DNA of 10,106 nucleotides from Tannerella sp. (GTDB lineage Bacteria > Bacteroidota > Bacteroidia > Bacteroidales > Tannerellaceae). The stretch lies in the NCBI GenBank assembly GCA_031272655.1, contig JAISTJ010000084.1, forward strand, positions 1-10,106. The letters run 5' to 3'. A program made the translations under genes and the position numbers. The notes beneath the pieces were generated by a model, which searched no databases, was not told where the DNA came from, and worked only from the letters and a program-made list of their open reading frames with translations. This document shows, one piece after another, positions 1 to 8,090 of the stretch; the first letter of the stretch is position 1; every line of letters begins with the position of its first letter.

Positions 1-174
1 AAAGAAGGCGTTAACGAGTTAGAGATAGAGGTCGTTAACACCTGGCTCAATCGCATAGTGGGCGATTGCCAGTTACCGCCCGAAGAGCGCCGCCTTAACT
101 ACATCCCCCGTCAAGCCCCTGAGTTGCAGCCGTCAGGTCTGCTTGGTCCGGTGCGCCTCATAACAACAAATTAA
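1..174 (+). CDS. C-terminal end of a glycoside hydrolase (GH2/GH106-like), 5' truncated by window
   Basis: Frame 1 is open from the first base to a TAA at 172-174 and gives 57 residues. The visible pattern is G-x-N-x-LEIEVVNTW-x-NR-x-x-GD, then LPPEER, then PSGLLGPVRL at the very end. From family knowledge, this is how the C-terminal galactose-binding-like beta-sandwich ends in many large Bacteroidetes glycosidases of the GH2 and alpha-L-rhamnosidase (GH106) type. The catalytic domain lies outside the window, so the exact family and substrate cannot be set. Such enzymes are usually exported and act on plant or host glycans. The next gene is a sugar symporter, which fits a carbohydrate-use neighbourhood, but that gene has its own promoter, so a shared transcript is not shown. 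I am fairly sure of the glycosidase assignment and unsure of the family. Confidence 0.65.
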   Translation, partial: KEGVNELEIEVVNTWLNRIVGDCQLPPEERRLNYIPRQAPELQPSGLLGPVRLITTN

Positions 175-227
175 AGTCCAAAATGGGATTTTTTCGATAT
201 AAAAACAGTTTTTTCGGATTTTATTGT

Positions 228-235
228 TACTTTTG
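228..235 (+). promoter_or_regulatory. Bacteroidetes-type -7 box upstream of the sugar permease
   Basis: TACTTTTG matches TAnnTTTG exactly and continues as CGGC. It lies 33 bases before the chosen ATG at 269, so a transcript start near 242 would give a leader of about 27 nt. No good TTTG -33 element is present; the region around 209-214 is only a T run. The gap at 175-268 otherwise holds nothing I can name. Confidence 0.6.
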
Positions 236-268
236 CGGCTAAATAATACTAAAAAAGCTGAAACAACA

Positions 269-1675
269 ATGTCAAACTTATTTACAAAAAACGGTAAGAA
301 CTACCTCTTTCCATTCATCCTTGTAACATCGCTATTTGCTTTGTGGGGATTTGCGAATGACATCACCAACCCGATGGTTGCTGCGTTTAAAAACATTCTG
401 TTAATATCAACGGCCGACAGCGCCCTTGTGCAGACGGCTTTCTACGGCGGTTACTGCTTCATGGCCATCCCTGCCGCGCTGTTCATCCGCAAGTTCAACT
501 ATAAGAAAGGCATATTGGTAGGGCTTGGGTTGTACGCTATCGGATGCCTGCTCTTTATTCCCGCAGGTAACGCTATGGCTTTCTGGGCTTTCCTGATTGC
601 TTATTTCATCATGACGTGCGGATTATCGTTCCTCGAAACAACTTCAAATCCTTATATTCTCGCGCTCGGACCCGATGAAAACTCCACCCGCCGCCTTAAC
701 TTCGCGCAGGCGTTCAACCCGATGGGGTCTATCACAGGGATGTTTATAGCAAGTAATGTGATACTTAAGAAACTTGAAATAAACGACAACTCGGCGCTGT
801 CAATGTTGCAGCAAAAAAGCGCCGACGCAGCCGCCGCTATTGACGTCTCAAAACCTTTCGCAGAGAATGTTCGTCAGGCGTTGCAATCGGTTGATCCTGA
901 GGCGCTTTCAGTCATCCGCAAAGCTGACCTTGACATCATAAGCGGCCCGTATCTCATTCTCGGTCTGGTCGTTCTGGCGTTTTTTGCGCTGTTCTTTTTC
1001 ACTCGTCTGCCGCGTATCACCGCCGATGAAGGCAGGTCTTACACCCTCGGGCAGACTGTCCGCATCCTTTTTGCCAACAAGCGGTACCTGTGGTCGGTTG
1101 TCGCACAGACCTTTTATGTAGGCGTGCAGATAATGGTTTGGACGTATATCATCCAATATGCGGGACACGAACTCGGGATGCCGAAATCCATTGCGCAGAA
1201 TTATAATATTGTAGCGATGGCATCTTTTGTTTTGAGCCGGTTTATTTGTACTTTCCTGCTTAAATTCTTCAAACCCAGCGTTTTGCTTTCTACCCTCGCC
1301 ATTGCCGGCGGATTACTGACTCTTGGCGTGATATTCCTGTCGAATGCGCAATATGTTGATGGTCAGTATTTTGGCGCGTATTGGGGACTGTACTGCCTTG
1401 TCGCTATTTCTATCTGTATGTCGCTGATGTTCCCCACAATATACGGCATAGCGTTGAAAGGCATGGGAGACGAAGCCAAATTAGCCTCTTCCGGTTTAAT
1501 ACTTGCTATTGGCGGCGGCAGCATCATGCCGTGGCTGCAAGGCGTCCTGATAGATAACGCCACATGGTTCGGCGACGCCCTCTCGTCCGTTCGCATCTCG
1601 TTCATCCTGCCGTTCTTGTGCTTTGTGGTGATAGCGTCTTTCGGGAAATGGTGCAGTAAGACAAGCCGGATTTAA
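269..1675 (+). CDS. FucP-like MFS sugar:H+ symporter
   Basis: This 468-residue inner-membrane protein of the major facilitator superfamily probably imports a monosaccharide with protons. Its hydrophobic segments fit 12 TM helices. Compared from memory with E. coli L-fucose permease FucP, the N-terminal half aligns without gaps: FALWGFAN (TM1), AFYGGY (TM2) and FLETTSNP (TM4). Glu123 matches FucP Glu135. FucP Asp46 is replaced by Asn34, with Asp31 three residues earlier. The hydrophilic stretch before TM6 (about residues 172-225) is roughly 30 residues longer than in FucP. The ATG at 269 is chosen because an upstream in-frame TTG at 224 would lie inside the promoter and add a hydrophilic tail. 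The neighbouring glycosidase end supports a sugar role. The substrate (fucose, galactose, glucose or another) is not determined, so no symbol is given. lon starts 2 nt downstream. Confidence 0.9.
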   Translation: MSNLFTKNGKNYLFPFILVTSLFALWGFANDITNPMVAAFKNILLISTADSALVQTAFYGGYCFMAIPAALFIRKFNYKKGILVGLGLYAIGCLLFIPAGNAMAFWAFLIAYFIMTCGLSFLETTSNPYILALGPDENSTRRLNFAQAFNPMGSITGMFIASNVILKKLEINDNSALSMLQQKSADAAAAIDVSKPFAENVRQALQSVDPEALSVIRKADLDIISGPYLILGLVVLAFFALFFFTRLPRITADEGRSYTLGQTVRILFANKRYLWSVVAQTFYVGVQIMVWTYIIQYAGHELGMPKSIAQNYNIVAMASFVLSRFICTFLLKFFKPSVLLSTLAIAGGLLTLGVIFLSNAQYVDGQYFGAYWGLYCLVAISICMSLMFPTIYGIALKGMGDEAKLASSGLILAIGGGSIMPWLQGVLIDNATWFGDALSSVRISFILPFLCFVVIASFGKWCSKTSRI

Positions 1676-1677
1676 TT

Positions 1678-4119
1678 ATGGATAAAAAAACTTCACTTAT
1701 TATATATTCGCAGGAAACTTCGCAACCTTCCGACGATGCAATGATTGCTGTGCCGGTGCTGTTTGACGGCGAGTTGGACGAAAATTTTGCCGACAACGGA
1801 CTTGACAAAATAGGGAAAACGCTGCCAATACTCCCTTTGAGGAATATGGTGCTTTTTCCGGGCGTCGCTTTGCCGATTGTTGCAGGCAGGGCGATGTCAA
1901 TGCAACTTATCCGCGATGCTTTTCAAAAAAAGACATTGATAGGCGTTTGTTGTCAAAAAGACCCGTCAACCGACGAACCGACGCTGAAAGACCTTCATCC
2001 GATCGGCACTATCGCCGAAATAATGCGCATTCTCGAAATGCCCGACGGCTCAACTACCGTTATTTTGCAGGGAAAGAAACGCTTCCGCCTGAAGTCCGTA
2101 ACAAAAACCAAACCGTATCTGTACGGGATGGTAGGACTGCTTGACGACACTGCGCCTGCAAAAAAAGACAATGAGTTCGAGGCTACAATTTCAGCTGTTA
2201 AAGACCTGACTATCAAAATGTTATCATCTTCTTATGACCCGCCGCGGGATCTTATTTTCTCGCTTCGGAACAATCTGAACATGATGTATCTGATAAATTT
2301 TGCGTCCTGCAACATGATTCCCGAAGCGAACATCAAACAGGAACTGCTTGACATAGACAACCTTAAAGAACGCGCTACAAAACTGCTTGCCATTCTCAAC
2401 AAAGAATACAAACTGATAGAACTTAAAACTTCCATTCAGATGAAGACAGCCGAAGATATCAACAAGCAGCAAAAGGAATACTTTCTTAATCAGCAGATTA
2501 AAGCTATCCAGAAAGAACTCGGCAATGATAATATCAATGAGATGGAAATCAAGGAGTTGCGCGAAAAAGCAAAGAAAAAGAAGTGGTCAAAGGAAACAGG
2601 CGAGATTTTTGAAAAAGAGGTTGCCAAACTTGAACGGCTGAATGTCCATTCCCCAGACTATTCACTTCAAATTCAGTACGTTCAGACCATAGTCAATCTT
2701 CCTTGGAACGATTTTAGCAAAGACAATTTCAATCTGAAACGCGCTGAAAAAATACTCAACCGCGACCATTTTGGAATGGATAAGGTGAAAGAGCGTATTA
2801 TTGAACATCTTGCGGTGCTGAAACTTAAAAAAGACATGCGTGCGCCAATCATCTGCCTGTATGGACCTCCAGGCGTCGGCAAGACTTCTCTCGGCAAATC
2901 CATAGCCGAAGCGCTTGGTCGTAAGTATGTGCGCGTGTCGCTAGGCGGTTTGCACGACGAGGCGGAGATTCGCGGACACAGACGTACATATATTGGCGCA
3001 ATGGCAGGAAGAATCATTGAAAATATCAAGAAAGCAGGTAAATCAAACCCTGTTTTCGTTCTTGACGAAATAGACAAGGTTGGCGCAGATTTCAAAGGCG
3101 ACCCTGCGGCGGCTCTTCTCGAAGTGCTTGATCCTGAACAAAATGAACATTTCCACGATAATTATCTTGATATAGATTTTGATCTGTCAAAAGTAATGTT
3201 TATTGCCACAGCCAATAGTCTTGGAACTATCTCTCAGCCCCTCTTGGATCGTATGGAACTTATTGAAATGAGCGGATACATTGCAGAAGAAAAATTGCAA
3301 ATAGCTATTAAGCATCTTATTCCCAGACAATTATCTGCTCATGGAATAGAGAGTAAACAAGTTGCTTTCGATAAGGCGGCAATACGACTTATAATTGATT
3401 CATACACCCACGAAAGCGGCGTAAGAGAGTTGGAGAAGAAGATAGCAAAGTTGTTACGTAAAGTTGCGCGGAAGATTGCTTCTGATGATAAATATCCCAC
3501 GCTTATTACAACGGCACAAGTAACTGATTATCTTGGAGTTGCAGAATACAATCCTGAAAAATATCAAGGCAATGAATATGCAGGTGTAGTAACTGGTCTT
3601 GCGTGGACGGCCGTTGGCGGCGAAATACTTTTTGTAGAAACTTCACTTAGCCGTAACAAGGGATCCAAGCTGACAATCACAGGTAATCTCGGAGACGTTA
3701 TGAAAGAATCGGCAGTAATAGCGCTTGAGTACGTGCATGCTCATGCTAAAACATTTGGTATAGAGGAAGAGGCGTTTGAAGACAAAAATGTGCATATTCA
3801 TGTCCCTGAAGGCGCAATACCAAAAGATGGTCCAAGTGCAGGAATAACAATGGTAACATCCATAGTGTCAGCATTTACCAAACGTTTAGTGCGTAAAAAT
3901 ATTGCTATGACAGGCGAGATTACCCTTAGAGGAAAAGTAATGCCCGTAGGAGGTATCAAAGAGAAAATCTTAGCTGCCAAGCGTGCAGGCATTAAAGAAA
4001 TAATCCTGTCGGAAGAAAATCGCAAAGATATTACGGAAATAAAAGCCGAATACCTGAAAGGGCTTTCTTTTATCTATGTATCTGATATTATGGAAGTTGT
4101 GAAGAATGCGTTGATTTGA
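1678..4119 (+). CDS. lon: ATP-dependent Lon protease (endopeptidase La)
   Basis: This 813-residue cytoplasmic AAA+ protease uses ATP to unfold and degrade damaged and regulatory proteins and acts as a homohexamer. Domains in order are: a divergent N-terminal tail of about 47 residues; the LON substrate-binding domain opening with LPILPLRN (about 49-240); a helical linker; the AAA+ module with Walker A GPPGVGKT (396-403) and Walker B VFVLDEIDK (D463, E464); and the C-terminal protease domain. The Ser-Lys dyad is S720 in KDGPSAG and K763 in GGIKEK, spaced 43 residues apart as in E. coli (S679/K722). All key residues are present and the length is normal, so it should be active. The start ATG follows the permease stop by 2 nt, suggesting co-transcription. 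I found no convincing internal promoter in the last 100 bases of the permease. The second half of the gene is AT-richer than the surroundings. Confidence 0.98.
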   Translation: MDKKTSLIIYSQETSQPSDDAMIAVPVLFDGELDENFADNGLDKIGKTLPILPLRNMVLFPGVALPIVAGRAMSMQLIRDAFQKKTLIGVCCQKDPSTDEPTLKDLHPIGTIAEIMRILEMPDGSTTVILQGKKRFRLKSVTKTKPYLYGMVGLLDDTAPAKKDNEFEATISAVKDLTIKMLSSSYDPPRDLIFSLRNNLNMMYLINFASCNMIPEANIKQELLDIDNLKERATKLLAILNKEYKLIELKTSIQMKTAEDINKQQKEYFLNQQIKAIQKELGNDNINEMEIKELREKAKKKKWSKETGEIFEKEVAKLERLNVHSPDYSLQIQYVQTIVNLPWNDFSKDNFNLKRAEKILNRDHFGMDKVKERIIEHLAVLKLKKDMRAPIICLYGPPGVGKTSLGKSIAEALGRKYVRVSLGGLHDEAEIRGHRRTYIGAMAGRIIENIKKAGKSNPVFVLDEIDKVGADFKGDPAAALLEVLDPEQNEHFHDNYLDIDFDLSKVMFIATANSLGTISQPLLDRMELIEMSGYIAEEKLQIAIKHLIPRQLSAHGIESKQVAFDKAAIRLIIDSYTHESGVRELEKKIAKLLRKVARKIASDDKYPTLITTAQVTDYLGVAEYNPEKYQGNEYAGVVTGLAWTAVGGEILFVETSLSRNKGSKLTITGNLGDVMKESAVIALEYVHAHAKTFGIEEEAFEDKNVHIHVPEGAIPKDGPSAGITMVTSIVSAFTKRLVRKNIAMTGEITLRGKVMPVGGIKEKILAAKRAGIKEIILSEENRKDITEIKAEYLKGLSFIYVSDIMEVVKNALI

Positions 4120-4134
4120 TGATTTCTCCGTAGC

Positions 4135-4166
4135 GCAAAAATTGTCCGTTTTTATGCAATTTTTGT
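4135..4166 (+). terminator. AT-rich hairpin after lon, weak terminator candidate
   Basis: CAAAAATTG (4136-4144) and CAATTTTTG (4157-4165) form a perfect 9-bp stem with a 12-nt loop, extendable by one G-U pair. It begins 16 bases after the lon stop. The stem has only two G-C pairs, and the nearest T run (4176-4180) is 10 bases away, so termination is possible but not convincing. Confidence 0.35.
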
Positions 4167-4197
4167 CTAAAATCATTTTTAATTGTCGGAAAATTTG

Positions 4198-4208
4198 TAA
4201 ATTGCGGC
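4198..4208 (+). promoter_or_regulatory. Imperfect -7 box upstream of the S9 peptidase
   Basis: TAAATTGCGGC resembles the TAnnTTTGCGGC seen at two other promoters in the window but lacks one base between TA and TTG. It lies 29 bases before the ATG at 4238, the same distance range as the other promoters. No -33 element at proper spacing was found; a TTG at 4183-4185 is too close. Confidence 0.4.
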
Positions 4209-4237
4209 GCTTTAACTAATTAATTATCATTTTTATT

Positions 4238-6469
4238 ATGAACCGAATACAACTTATTACGGCTTTGGCGCTGTCGTTTGCCATTGCCGCGCATGCCGAC
4301 GATTTGAAAGAAAAATATTCGCGGGCTGATGACTTTGCAAAGAAGTATGGCGACCTGTATTACAATGGCGTTCAGACGGTTGAAAACATCGAAGATACGC
4401 ATCTCTTTTGGTATCAGACCAATACGCCTGATGGAAAGCGGTATATGCTGCTTGACGCCGACAAGAAAGAGAAAAGGCCTGCTTTCGACCACCAACGGTT
4501 TGCCGACTCGCTTAGCGCCTACCTCAAAGATACCGTTGTGGATGCTGGCAAACTCAACCTGTTTCGTCCTCGCTTCGACAAAGAGTTGAAAAGGCTGTCG
4601 TTCAATGAAAAAGAGAAACGTCTGGTACTCAATCTCAATGATTACAGCATACGCGAAGAGCAGCGCGGCGGTTTCCCGTTTAGAGGTGAAGGCTACTGGG
4701 GAAGCGTTTTCAAAGAGAACAGTAAAGAACCTGTGAAAGCGCCCGACGGCAAGAAAGAAGCATATATTTCCGAAGGGAACGTATGGGTTAGAGACCTGAA
4801 AACCAAAGAGATACGTCAGTTAAGTTTCGATGGCTCGCCCTTTGAATATTACGGTTCAAGGATAGTATGGTCGCCTGATTCCAAATATCTTGTCAGTTGC
4901 AAATACCGTCCTGTGGATACGCGGCAGCTTTATCTTATTGATTCGTCGCCCGACGACCAGTTGCAACCCCGCACGAACAATATTGATTACGTCAAGCCTG
5001 GTGATGCGTTGCCGATACGTCGTCCTGTAGTATTCAATTCCGAAACGGGAAAAGGGTTTGCTGCCGAAGTGAAAGATGTTGAAAATCAGTTTGAATTATC
5101 ACATATCGAATGGTACGACAGCACGCAGTTCACGTTCGCCTTCAACAAACGCGGCCATCAGGAATATGTGATTTACCGCACGGAAGCGGCGACGGGTAAG
5201 ACCTATCCCGTTGTGGATGAGACAAGTAATACTTTCATCTATTATAACATGCTGTATCATTTTTTTCTCAAAGAAGCAGGCGAGATGCTCTGGATTTCCG
5301 AGCGCGACGGATGGAGACACCTCTATCTGTATGATTTTAAGACAGGTAGCGTAAAACGCCAACTGACTAAAGGTGAGTGGGTTGTGAAATCGGTTGCGCA
5401 TGTGGACGAGAAAAACCGCACCCTTATCTTCAAGGCTTGCGGCAGGGATAAAGGCGAAGACCCTTATTTGGAAAAATATTACTCGCTTCAAATTGATAAC
5501 GGCAAAATCACTCCCCTGACGCCCGAAAACGCCACACACTTGGTTACTTTCAGCAAAGATTTCAGCGTGATGGTTGATAACTACTCGCGTGTGGACCTGC
5601 CTCCCATTACTGTATTGCGCTCTGTATCAGACGGAAAAGTACTTTTTCAAGTGGAAAAAGCCGATATAAGCAAGGCTGTTGAAGCAGGATGGCGCATGCC
5701 CGAAGTGTTCACAGCCAAAGGACGCGACGGCAAAACCGATATCTGGGGGATGATTATCCGACCAACGGATTTCGACCCTTCAAAGAAATATCCCATAGTG
5801 GAATATATCTATTCGGGACCTCACGACTCGCATGTTCCCAAGTCATTTTTGACCTCTTACCGCTGCTCTGGTCTCGCGGAAGTGGGCTTCATCACCGTCC
5901 TGATTGACGGCATGGGAACGGCAAACCGCTCTAAAGCGTTCCATGACGTCTGTTGGCAAAACCTCAAAGATGCAGGCCTGCCCGACCATATAGCATGGCT
6001 TAAGGCTGCCGCAAAGAAATATCCGTACATGGATATAGACAGGGTAGGTATTTACGGTGGCTCGGCGGGCGGCCAGAACTCAATGGGCGCCGTGCTGTTT
6101 CATCCTGATTTCTACAAAGTTGCGGTATCGTCCTGCGGATGCCACGACAACCGTATGGACAAAATTTGGTGGAACGAGCAGTGGATGGGTTATCCCATCG
6201 GCAAGCATTACGAAGAATCGTCCAATGTCTGCAACGCCTACCGTCTGCAAGGCAAACTGATGCTCATTCTCGGCGAACTCGACGATAATGTTGACCCGTC
6301 AAGCACCCTTCAGGTCGTTGATGAGTTGATAAAACACAAGAAAGAGTTTGAGTTTGTGATGCTTCCGGGCGTCAAACATACTCTCGGCGAGACTTACGGG
6401 GAACGTAAACGCCGCGATTTCTTCGTCCGACACCTGCTTGAGTTGACGCCGCCCGAATGGAATGAATAA
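4238..6469 (+). CDS. Secreted S9 family serine peptidase, DPP-IV-like
   Basis: This 743-residue peptidase starts with a signal peptide: a hydrophobic core at residues 4-18 and a likely cut after A-H-A20, so it should be periplasmic or outer-membrane associated. Residues of about 90-450 form the DPPIV_N beta-propeller region, with motifs such as [13 protein letters not shown]. About 530-740 is the alpha/beta-hydrolase domain. The catalytic triad by motif is S609 in GGSAGG, D682 in GELDDNVDP and H714 in GVKHT. DPP-IV itself has GWSYGG at the nucleophile, so this belongs to a divergent branch. Family members release dipeptides, often X-Pro, from peptide N-termini. Here the exact specificity is unproven, and I could not place the Glu-Glu pair that DPP-IV uses to bind the substrate N-terminus. 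It appears to be a single-gene unit, with a likely terminator downstream. It probably feeds peptide uptake. Confidence 0.92.
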   Translation: MNRIQLITALALSFAIAAHADDLKEKYSRADDFAKKYGDLYYNGVQTVENIEDTHLFWYQTNTPDGKRYMLLDADKKEKRPAFDHQRFADSLSAYLKDTVVDAGKLNLFRPRFDKELKRLSFNEKEKRLVLNLNDYSIREEQRGGFPFRGEGYWGSVFKENSKEPVKAPDGKKEAYISEGNVWVRDLKTKEIRQLSFDGSPFEYYGSRIVWSPDSKYLVSCKYRPVDTRQLYLIDSSPDDQLQPRTNNIDYVKPGDALPIRRPVVFNSETGKGFAAEVKDVENQFELSHIEWYDSTQFTFAFNKRGHQEYVIYRTEAATGKTYPVVDETSNTFIYYNMLYHFFLKEAGEMLWISERDGWRHLYLYDFKTGSVKRQLTKGEWVVKSVAHVDEKNRTLIFKACGRDKGEDPYLEKYYSLQIDNGKITPLTPENATHLVTFSKDFSVMVDNYSRVDLPPITVLRSVSDGKVLFQVEKADISKAVEAGWRMPEVFTAKGRDGKTDIWGMIIRPTDFDPSKKYPIVEYIYSGPHDSHVPKSFLTSYRCSGLAEVGFITVLIDGMGTANRSKAFHDVCWQNLKDAGLPDHIAWLKAAAKKYPYMDIDRVGIYGGSAGGQNSMGAVLFHPDFYKVAVSSCGCHDNRMDKIWWNEQWMGYPIGKHYEESSNVCNAYRLQGKLMLILGELDDNVDPSSTLQVVDELIKHKKEFEFVMLPGVKHTLGETYGERKRRDFFVRHLLELTPPEWNE

Positions 6470-6483
6470 ATCATTTCCAAATT

Positions 6484-6510
6484 CCGAGAATAAATTTTTC
6501 GGCATTTTTT
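6484..6510 (+). terminator. Intrinsic terminator after the S9 peptidase
   Basis: CCGAGAA (6484-6490) pairs with TTTTCGG (6496-6502), a 7-bp stem with one G-U pair around the loop TAAAT. A run of six T follows at 6505-6510. It lies 14 bases past the peptidase stop, and the gltX promoter begins just after it. Confidence 0.6.
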
Positions 6511-6513
6511 GAA

Positions 6514-6542
6514 TTTGTTTTCGGGAAAAATGATTACTTTTG
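6514..6542 (+). promoter_or_regulatory. Promoter of the gltX-waaA unit (-33 TTTG, -7 TACTTTTG)
   Basis: TTTG at 6514-6517 and TACTTTTG at 6535-6542 are separated by 17 bases, and the -7 box matches TAnnTTTG exactly. The ATG at 6564 is 21 bases past the -7 box, so the leader would be only about 15 nt. Of the promoters in this window it has the best full match to TTTG plus TAnnTTTG, although its spacer is slightly short. Confidence 0.7.
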
Positions 6543-6563
6543 TAGTCGTAAAACCGTTTAATT

Positions 6564-8084
6564 ATGACAGAACAATCTGTTAGAGTGCGTTTTGCGCCAA
6601 GCCCTACCGGACCGCTGCACATCGGCGGCGTGCGCACAGCGCTGTATAATTACCTCTTCGCCCGCAAACATGGCGGAAAAATGCTGCTTCGGATAGAAGA
6701 CACTGACAGCCAACGTTTTGTGCCCGGAGCAGAAGAATACATCATCGAAGCCTTTAAATGGCTCAACATCCCGTTTGACGAGGGCGTCAGTTATGGCGGC
6801 GACTGTGGTCCGTACCGCCAGAGCGAGCGCAAAGACATTTACCGTCAATACGTTGAGTGCCTGCTTGACGCCGGTCTCGCCTATCACGCTTTCGACACGC
6901 CCGAAGAATTGGAAGAGGCGCGTCGGCGAACGCCTAATTTTCAGTATGACGCCTCAACGCGCATGCAGATGCGCAATTCGCTGACGCTGTCGAAGGCAGA
7001 AGTAGAAAGTCTGCTCCGCGCCGGAGAGCGCTCTATAGTAAGGATGAAGATAGAGCCTGACGAAGAGGTTCACGTTCAAGACCTTATACGCGGCGATGTG
7101 GTGTTTAATTCTTCAATCATTGACGACAAAGCACTGTTCAAGTCGTCTGACAATCTGCCAACATACCACCTTGCGAACATAGTGGACGACCATCTGATGC
7201 GGATAACGCACGTTATACGCGGCGAGGAATGGCTTTCGAGCGCCCCGTTGCACGTCTTGCTGTATCGCTATTTAGGCTGGGCTGACACGATGCCGCAGTT
7301 TGCGCACCTGCCGCTGCTGCTCAAGCCCGAAGGTGGCGGCAAACTGAGCAAGCGCGACGGCGACCGTCTGGGCTTCCCCGTCTTTCCGCTCGAATGGCGC
7401 GACCCCAAAAGCGGCGAGGTCTCAAGCGGCTACCGCGAGAGCGGCTACTTGCCCGAAGCAGTGCTCAACTTCCTTGCCCTGCTGGGGTGGAATCCGGGTA
7501 ATGACGTGGAAATGATGACTTTAGACGAGATGACCGAACTGTTCGACCTCAGCCGCTGCAGCAAAAGCGGCGCCAAGTTCGACTATGAAAAAGGCAAGTG
7601 GTTCAACCACAAATATTTGCAGCAACGCAGCAACGCAGACGTCGCACGCATGTTCCGCCCCATACTCGACAGCCATGGCGTAAAAGACGTCAGCGACGCC
7701 TATATAGAAAAGGTAGTAGGTCTGATGAAAGAGCGCGTCAGTTTCGTCAGCGAATTGTGGGACTTGACCTACTATTTCTTCGTGCCGCCAACAGAATACG
7801 ACGAAAAGACGCGGCGCAAGCGGTGGAAAGACGACAGCGCGGCGCAACTGACCGAACTGACGGAAGTACTGCGCACACGAGAACCTTTTGACGTGGAAGG
7901 AACCGAAGAATACGTCAAGGCATGGATAGAAAGCAAAGGCTATTCGCTTGGCAACATAATGAACGCAGTACGATTGGCGCTTGTAGGTCAGGGCATTGGA
8001 CCGCAAATATTTCACTTAACCGAAGCCATAGGCAAAGAAGAGACTATCGCGAGAATACAAAAAGCAGTAGAACTATTAAACTAA
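6564..8084 (+). CDS. gltX: Glutamyl-tRNA synthetase
   Basis: This 506-residue cytoplasmic class I aminoacyl-tRNA synthetase attaches glutamate to tRNA-Glu using ATP. The N-terminus reads [15 protein letters not shown], with the HIGH-equivalent HIGG at 19-22. The KMSKS-equivalent is KLSKR at 260-264. LLGWNPG marks the start of the anticodon-binding half. Length is near the family norm (about 470-510). After KLSKRDGD there are roughly 17 residues absent from E. coli GluRS before the conserved GYLPEA; I recall the same segment in other Bacteroidetes GluRS proteins. The start is secure because the conserved motif begins within ten residues of the ATG. waaA follows after 6 nt, so the two are probably one operon. 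Confidence 0.97.
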   Translation: MTEQSVRVRFAPSPTGPLHIGGVRTALYNYLFARKHGGKMLLRIEDTDSQRFVPGAEEYIIEAFKWLNIPFDEGVSYGGDCGPYRQSERKDIYRQYVECLLDAGLAYHAFDTPEELEEARRRTPNFQYDASTRMQMRNSLTLSKAEVESLLRAGERSIVRMKIEPDEEVHVQDLIRGDVVFNSSIIDDKALFKSSDNLPTYHLANIVDDHLMRITHVIRGEEWLSSAPLHVLLYRYLGWADTMPQFAHLPLLLKPEGGGKLSKRDGDRLGFPVFPLEWRDPKSGEVSSGYRESGYLPEAVLNFLALLGWNPGNDVEMMTLDEMTELFDLSRCSKSGAKFDYEKGKWFNHKYLQQRSNADVARMFRPILDSHGVKDVSDAYIEKVVGLMKERVSFVSELWDLTYYFFVPPTEYDEKTRRKRWKDDSAAQLTELTEVLRTREPFDVEGTEEYVKAWIESKGYSLGNIMNAVRLALVGQGIGPQIFHLTEAIGKEETIARIQKAVELLN

Positions 8085-8090
8085 TACACA

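Noticed and set aside
180..192. AAAAT-GGG-ATTTT mini hairpin after the glycosidase stop as a terminator
   Set aside because: It has five A-T pairs only, with a 3-nt loop, and is too weak; such matches are expected by chance in this AT-rich gap.
224..268. In-frame upstream TTG start extending the permease by 15 residues
   Set aside because: It lies inside the TAnnTTTG promoter box (228-235), so a transcript from that promoter would not contain it, and the added residues match no FucP-family N-terminus that I know.
2682..3095. Open frame of 137 codons on - inside lon
   Set aside because: It is antisense to the AAA+ core of lon, where codon constraint explains the lack of stops; no motif was seen.
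3455..3460. TACGTA inside lon as another operator copy
   Set aside because: It is a single half-site within coding sequence without the second arm of the 16-bp dyad.
4140..4189. AATTGTCCG (4140-4148) and AATTGTCGG (4181-4189) as a direct repeat in the lon-peptidase gap
   Set aside because: It is only nine bases with one mismatch in AT-rich DNA. The first copy is part of the hairpin arm, and the position does not fit a -33 element.
7521..8015. Open frame of 164 codons on - inside gltX
   Set aside because: It is antisense to conserved gltX sequence, lacks a promoter and shows no recognisable motif.
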